Shown in pieces: positions 6,670 to 10,072 of a DNA stretch of 10,072 bases. A model generated the notes under the pieces. That model did not search any database. It was not told the origin of the DNA and was given only the letters and a program-made list of their open reading frames with translations. This DNA comes from JBDSTZ01 sp039927975 (GTDB taxonomy: Bacteria > Pseudomonadota > Gammaproteobacteria > Burkholderiales > Burkholderiaceae_D), in assembly GCA_039927975.1 (NCBI GenBank), contig JBDSTZ010000392.1:1-10072 (forward strand), given 5' to 3'. The position numbers were made by a program, and so were the translations under genes. Within the stretch, counting starts at the first letter, position 1; the number at the start of each line of letters is the position of its first letter.

Positions 6670-7734
6670 ATGTCCCTCGTATCCATGCGTCAATTGCTGG
6701 ACCATGCCGCCGAAAACGGTTATGGCCTGCCAGCGTTCAACGTCAACAACCTCGAGCAAGTCCAGGCCATCATGGCCGCCGCCGACGCGGTCGGTTCGCC
6801 GGTGATCATGCAAGCGTCTGCCGGCGCCCGCAAGTACGCCGGCGAAGCCTTCCTGCGCCACCTGATCGACGCCGCCGTCGAAGCCTATCCGCACATTCCC
6901 ATCGTCATGCACCAGGATCACGGCCAGTCGCCGGCCGTCTGCATGACCGCGATCCGCTCCGGCTTCACCTCGGTGATGATGGACGGCTCGCTCGAAGCGG
7001 ACGGCAAGAGCGTCGCCAGCTACGAGTACAACGTCGACGTCTCGCGCGAAGTGGTCAAGTTCGCCCACTCGATCGGGGTGACCGTCGAAGCCGAACTGGG
7101 CGTTCTCGGTTCGCTCGAAACCATGAAGGGCGACAAGGAAGACGGCCACGGCGCCGAAGGCACCATGACGCGCGAGCAACTGCTCACCGACGTCGCCCAG
7201 GCCGCCGACTTCGTCGCCCGCACCCAGTGCGACGCGCTGGCGATCGCCATCGGCACCTCGCACGGCGCCTACAAGTTCACCCGCAAGCCGACCGGCGACA
7301 TCCTGGCCATCGACCGCATCAAGGAAATCCACGCGCGCATTCCCAACACCCACCTGGTGATGCACGGCTCCTCGTCGGTGCCGCAAGAGTTGCTGGCGAT
7401 CATCCGCGAATTCGGCGGCGACATGAAGGAAACCTACGGCGTGCCGGTCGAGGAAATCCAGGAAGGCATCCGCCACGGCGTTCGCAAGATCAACATCGAC
7501 ACCGACATCCGCCTGGCGATGACGGCGGCGATCCGCAAATACCTGTTCGAGAACCCGAGCAAGTTCGATCCGCGCGACTATCTCAAGCCGGCGCGCGACG
7601 CCGCCTCCGAGATCTGCAAGGCGCGCATGCTGTCGTTCGGCTGCGAAGGCCAGGCCGCCAAGATCAAGCCGGTGCCGCTCGACAAAATGGCCGAGCGTTA
7701 CAAGAAAGGCGAGCTGGCCCAGATTGTGAAGTAA
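6670..7734 (+). CDS. fba: Class II fructose-bisphosphate aldolase
   Basis: This 354-residue zinc-dependent aldolase cleaves fructose-1,6-bisphosphate to dihydroxyacetone phosphate and glyceraldehyde-3-phosphate, and runs the reverse in gluconeogenesis. 'GLPAFNVNNLEQ' (19-30) opens the barrel. 'VMHQDHGQS' (79-87) supplies catalytic Asp83 and zinc ligand His84. 'VEAELGVLG' (139-147) includes the metal-site Glu142. 'AIGTSHGAYKF' (194-203) has zinc ligand His198, and 'LVMHGSSSVP' (229-238) has His232. 'KINIDTDIR' (273-281) binds the substrate phosphate. The length and the long C-terminal extension with 'RDYLKPARDA' fit the subgroup often annotated as 'Calvin cycle subtype'. No Calvin cycle genes are visible here, so that name should not be read as function. 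GGAG (6659-6662), seven bases before the ATG, fixes the start. Confidence 0.97.
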   Translation: MSLVSMRQLLDHAAENGYGLPAFNVNNLEQVQAIMAAADAVGSPVIMQASAGARKYAGEAFLRHLIDAAVEAYPHIPIVMHQDHGQSPAVCMTAIRSGFTSVMMDGSLEADGKSVASYEYNVDVSREVVKFAHSIGVTVEAELGVLGSLETMKGDKEDGHGAEGTMTREQLLTDVAQAADFVARTQCDALAIAIGTSHGAYKFTRKPTGDILAIDRIKEIHARIPNTHLVMHGSSSVPQELLAIIREFGGDMKETYGVPVEEIQEGIRHGVRKINIDTDIRLAMTAAIRKYLFENPSKFDPRDYLKPARDAASEICKARMLSFGCEGQAAKIKPVPLDKMAERYKKGELAQIVK

Positions 7735-7746
7735 AATATCGTCCTT

Positions 7747-7767
7747 GACGGGCCGGCAAGGCCCGTC
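7747..7767 (+). other. Perfect 8-bp hairpin just after fba
   Basis: GACGGGCC (7747-7754) pairs exactly with GGCCCGTC (7760-7767) around the loop GGCAA, starting 12 bases past the fba stop. No T-run follows, so it is not a terminator alone. It precedes the stronger hairpin at 7775 by seven bases. It may protect the fba mRNA 3' end or take part in alternative folding with the second hairpin. Confidence 0.5.
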
Positions 7768-7774
7768 CTCTCGG

Positions 7775-7815
7775 CCGGCGGACGAGGTGTTCCTCGCCCG
7801 CCGGTTTCGCTTTTT
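7775..7815 (+). terminator. Strong intrinsic terminator-like hairpin between fba and purC
   Basis: CCGGCGG (7775-7781) pairs with CCGCCGG (7798-7804), and CGAGG (7783-7787) pairs with CCTCG (7792-7796) inside it. The result is a 12-bp stem with one A-C mismatch and a TGTT loop. It is followed by TTTCGCTTTTT (7805-7815). This is the best terminator in the window. The purC ATG is only 17 bases beyond its last T, so it either ends the glycolytic transcripts just before purC or acts as an attenuator for purC. Confidence 0.7.
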
Positions 7816-7832
7816 CCAGACATTCCACTGCC

Positions 7833-8729
7833 ATGAACAGCCTTTACCAATCCACCATCTCCTCCCTGCCACTGCTCGGCCACGGCAAAGTCCGCGACAA
7901 TTACGCCGTCGGCGACGACAAGATCCTGATCGTCACGACCGACCGTCTGTCGGCCTTCGACGTCGTGATGAACGAGCCGATTCCCGGCAAGGGCATGGTG
8001 CTCAACCAGATGAGCGACTTCTGGTTCGAGAAGCTCGGCCACATCGTGCCGAACCACCTGACCGGCGTGACGCCGGAATCGGTGGTCGCCGCCGGCGAAG
8101 TCGAGCAGGTCAAGGGCCGCGCCGTGGTGGCCAAGCGCCTCAAGCCGATCATGGTCGAGGCGGTCGTGCGCGGCTACATCATCGGTTCGGGCTGGAAGGA
8201 TTACCAGGCCAGCGGCAGCATTTGCGGCATCGCCCTGCCGGCCGGCCTGCGCCAGGCCGACAAGCTTGCCGAGCCGATCTTCACCCCGGCCGCCAAGGCC
8301 GACCTCGGCGAGCATGACGAGAACATCAGTTTTGCCGACATGGAGCAGCGCATCGGCGCCGAGCTGGCCGGTCAAATCCGTTCCATCAGCATCGCGCTGT
8401 ACAAGGCCGCCGCCGATTACGCCGCCACCCGCGGCATCATCATCGCCGACACCAAGTTCGAATTCGGCCTCGACGAGCAGGGCGTGCTGCACCTGATGGA
8501 CGAAGTGCTGACCGCCGACTCCTCGCGCTTCTGGCCGGCCGACTCCTACGCGCCCGGCGTCTCGCCGCCGTCGTTCGACAAGCAGTTCGTGCGCGACTAC
8601 CTTGAAACGCTGACCGACTGGCCGAAGACGGCGCCGGCGCCGGCCCTGCCGGCCGATGTGATCGAGAAAACCCAGGCCAAGTATTTCGAAGCCATCGAAC
8701 GCCTGACCGGCGAAAAGCTGAAGGCGTAA
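7833..8729 (+). CDS. purC: Phosphoribosylaminoimidazole-succinocarboxamide synthase (SAICAR synthetase)
   Basis: This 298-residue cytosolic enzyme of de novo purine synthesis joins aspartate to CAIR using ATP to form SAICAR. Landmarks are 'GHGKVRDNY' (16-24, nucleotide loop), 'TTDRLSAFD' (35-43), 'VEAVVRGYIIGSGW' (108-121, first family signature), 'DTKFEFG' (206-212, second signature) and 'DEVLTADSSRFW' (223-234). It is the longer form of about 300 residues, like the yeast enzyme, rather than the 237-residue E. coli form. The ATG at 7833 has no visible Shine-Dalgarno, but the family N-terminus starts right there. Its stop is one base before the purE start, so the two are surely co-transcribed. 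A terminator-like hairpin lies just upstream, and I find no convincing promoter between it and the start codon. Confidence 0.97.
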   Translation: MNSLYQSTISSLPLLGHGKVRDNYAVGDDKILIVTTDRLSAFDVVMNEPIPGKGMVLNQMSDFWFEKLGHIVPNHLTGVTPESVVAAGEVEQVKGRAVVAKRLKPIMVEAVVRGYIIGSGWKDYQASGSICGIALPAGLRQADKLAEPIFTPAAKADLGEHDENISFADMEQRIGAELAGQIRSISIALYKAAADYAATRGIIIADTKFEFGLDEQGVLHLMDEVLTADSSRFWPADSYAPGVSPPSFDKQFVRDYLETLTDWPKTAPAPALPADVIEKTQAKYFEAIERLTGEKLKA

Positions 8730-8730
8730 G

Positions 8731-9228
8731 ATGAGCGAACAAGCCAAGCCGCTCGTCGGCGTGATCATGGGTTCCTCGTCCGACTGGGACGTGATGCAGA
8801 ACGCGGTCAACATCCTCAAGCAGTTCGGCGTGCCGTTCGAGGCGCAGGTGATTTCGGCGCACCGCATGCCCGATGAGATGTTCGCCTATGCCAAGAGCGC
8901 GCGCGCGCGCGGCCTGCGCGCCATCATCGCCGGCGCCGGCGGCGCCGCCCACCTGCCTGGCATGGTGGCGGCGATGACGATCGTGCCGGTGCTCGGCGTG
9001 CCGGTGCCGTCCAAATATCTGCGCGGCGAGGATTCGCTGCTGTCGATCGTGCAAATGCCCAAGGGCGTGCCGGTCGCCACCTTCGCCATCGGCGAGGCGG
9101 GCGCCGCCAACGCGGCCCTGACCGCTGTCGCCATGCTGGCCGCCACTGACGACGCGCTGGCCGAACAGCTTGAAGCTTTCCGCGTCCATCAGACCGGGGT
9201 CGCCCAAGCCATGTCCCTGCCTGTCTGA
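8731..9228 (+). CDS. purE: N5-carboxyaminoimidazole ribonucleotide mutase
   Basis: This 165-residue class I PurE converts N5-CAIR to CAIR, the step after PurK and before PurC. 'GVIMGSSSDWDVM' (10-22) forms the phosphate-binding loop. 'ISAHRMPDEM' (41-50) carries the catalytic His44. 'AGAGGAAHLPGMVAAM' (67-82) and 'GVPVPSKYLRGEDSLLSIVQMP' (89-110) are class I signatures. A partner purK follows, as expected for class I enzymes that use N5-CAIR rather than CO2 plus AIR. It starts one base after the purC stop. Its own TGA stop is part of the first unit of a hexanucleotide repeat that fills most of the gap to purK. Confidence 0.97.
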   Translation: MSEQAKPLVGVIMGSSSDWDVMQNAVNILKQFGVPFEAQVISAHRMPDEMFAYAKSARARGLRAIIAGAGGAAHLPGMVAAMTIVPVLGVPVPSKYLRGEDSLLSIVQMPKGVPVATFAIGEAGAANAALTAVAMLAATDDALAEQLEAFRVHQTGVAQAMSLPV

Positions 9229-9260
9229 GTCCGAGTCTGAGTCTGAGTCTGAGTCTGAGT
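9225..9260 (+). repeat. Hexanucleotide microsatellite (CTGAGT), six units, in the purE-purK gap
   Basis: CTGAGT is repeated six times without gaps from 9225. The second unit (9231-9236) is CCGAGT; the other five are exact. The uninterrupted pure run is 28 bases (9233-9260). The first unit contains the purE stop codon, and later units repeat TGA in the same frame, so purE always terminates. Degenerate pieces (CCGAGT at 9263-9268, CGAGT at 9271-9275) continue towards the purK start at 9281. Units of six bases do not shift any frame but would change the purE-purK spacing. Confidence 0.95.
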
Positions 9261-9280
9261 AACCGAGTAACGAGTCTGCA

Positions 9281-10072
9281 ATGAGCAATCCGAAGTGTGT
9301 TCTCCCCGCCGCCAACCCGTCCGCCTGGCTGGGCGTGATGGGCGGCGGCCAGCTTGGCCGCATGTTCGCCCAGGCCGCGCAAAGCATGGGCTATCAAGTC
9401 GCCGTGCTGGAACCGGCCGCCGACTGCCCGGCCGGCCAGCTGGCCCAGCGCCTCATCGAGACCAATTACGACGACGCGGCCGGCCTCGATGCGCTGGCGG
9501 CGCAGTGCGCGGCCGTGACCACCGAGTTTGAAAACGTCCCCGCCGACAGCCTGTCGCGCCTGGCGCAGCAGGTGTTCGTCGCCCCCAACGCGCACGGCGT
9601 GTCGGTGGCCCAGGACCGCATCGCCGAGAAGCGCTTCTTTGTCGATTGCGCGGCGCGCTCCGGCGTGCTGCCGGCGCCGCACAAGGTGATCGCCTCGCTG
9701 GACGACATTGCCGCCATCGGCGACGATCTGCTGCCCGGCATCCTGAAAACCGTGCGCATGGGTTACGACGGCAAGGGCCAGGTGCGGGTGAGTTCGCGCG
9801 AGGACGTGCGCGCCGCCTTCGAGGCGATGGGTCAGGTCACCTGCCTGTTGGAGAAGATGCTGCCATTGGCCTACGAAGTGTCGGTGCTGACCGCGCGCGG
9901 CGCCGACGGCGCCTCGGTGGTCTACCCGATCGCCGAAAACGTGCACCGCGACGGCATCCTGTTCACCACCACCGTGCCCGGACCGAACGTGTCGGCCGCC
10001 TGCGCGCAAAAGGCGCAGGACGCGGCGCAGGCGATCGTCGCCGAACTCGGTTACGTCGGCGTGCTGTGCATC
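9281..10072 (+). CDS. purK: N5-carboxyaminoimidazole ribonucleotide synthase, truncated by the window edge
   Basis: The first 264 residues are present and the frame is still open at the last base, so the 3' end lies outside the window. PurK proteins usually have about 355-400 residues. It is an ATP-grasp enzyme that makes N5-CAIR from AIR, ATP and bicarbonate. 'WLGVMGGGQLGRMFAQAA' (16-33) is the N-terminal dinucleotide-like fold. 'TTEFENVP' (80-87) is a PurK hallmark. 'ILKTVRMGYDGKGQ' (154-167) is the ATP-grasp glycine loop. 'EKMLPLAYEVSVL' (191-203) and 'YPIAENVHRDGIL' (215-227) continue the fold. The frame has a stop at 9260-9262, and the first ATG after it is at 9281, with only a weak upstream ACGAG. 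It is 52 bases after purE, mostly microsatellite, and probably belongs to the purCEK operon. Confidence 0.95.
   Translation, partial: MSNPKCVLPAANPSAWLGVMGGGQLGRMFAQAAQSMGYQVAVLEPAADCPAGQLAQRLIETNYDDAAGLDALAAQCAAVTTEFENVPADSLSRLAQQVFVAPNAHGVSVAQDRIAEKRFFVDCAARSGVLPAPHKVIASLDDIAAIGDDLLPGILKTVRMGYDGKGQVRVSSREDVRAAFEAMGQVTCLLEKMLPLAYEVSVLTARGADGASVVYPIAENVHRDGILFTTTVPGPNVSAACAQKAQDAAQAIVAELGYVGVLCI

Noticed and set aside
7745..7750. TTGACG as a -35 element for purC
   Set aside because: It matches five of six bases, but at 17-18 bp spacing the downstream sequence is CTCTCG or similar, unlike a -10, and the hexamer overlaps a perfect hairpin stem.
5128..7872. A 914-codon open frame on the minus strand spanning pyk and fba
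   Set aside because: It lies wholly opposite two unmistakable enzymes, its protein is low-complexity and rich in His, Asp, Arg and Gly with no family motif, and long antisense frames are expected in GC-rich coding DNA.
9225..9260. Repeat array as a CRISPR or as a real Ser-Asp repeat protein on the minus strand
   Set aside because: The units are contiguous with no spacers, so it is not a CRISPR. The minus-strand frame with SDSDSD is opposite purE and purK and is just the repeat read through.
1..10072. Signs of horizontal transfer, prophage, insertion sequence or defence system
   Set aside because: Codon use and GC content look even to the eye, no transposase, integrase, tRNA or attachment-like repeat is visible, and the gene order is that of a housekeeping region in Burkholderiales.

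Overview
This window looks like core chromosome from a high-GC betaproteobacterium of the Burkholderiales, most likely Oxalobacteraceae (Massilia, Duganella, Janthinobacterium or Telluria type). That placement rests on the GC-rich codon use, the gene order pgk-pyk-fba-purC-purE-purK, the Burkholderia-like Pgk, PykA-type Pyk and long-form PurC proteins, and a short CHCC zinc-finger gene. The assignment comes from remembered family features, not from a search.

Layout. Positions 126-2386 hold four genes on the minus strand with very short gaps or overlaps. In transcription order they are a 64-residue CHCC zinc-finger protein, an NTF2/SnoaL-like protein, a YheT-type alpha/beta hydrolase and a conserved protein of unknown function. 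A divergent intergenic region (2387-2628) separates them from azlC and azlD on the plus strand, which form a two-component branched-chain amino acid exporter with a 4-bp gene overlap. From 3823 the plus strand carries pgk, pyk and fba (central glycolysis/gluconeogenesis), then purC, purE and a 3'-truncated purK (three purine biosynthesis steps). purK runs off the right edge.

How the genes work together. Fba, Pgk and Pyk act at three points of the Embden-Meyerhof pathway. PurK makes N5-CAIR from AIR, PurE rearranges it to CAIR, and PurC joins aspartate to give SAICAR, so the pur gene order is the reverse of the reaction order. AzlCD and the minus-strand cluster have no evident metabolic link to these genes.

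I found no mobile element, CRISPR array, RNA gene or defence system, and no convincing new biological system. The more interesting signals are small. There are three short tandem repeats with units of 6, 9 and 15 bp, the 6-bp one filling most of the purE-purK gap. There are also GC hairpins with T-rich tails sitting directly before the starts of pyk, fba and purC, the last being a strong terminator-like structure only 17 nt from the purC start codon.
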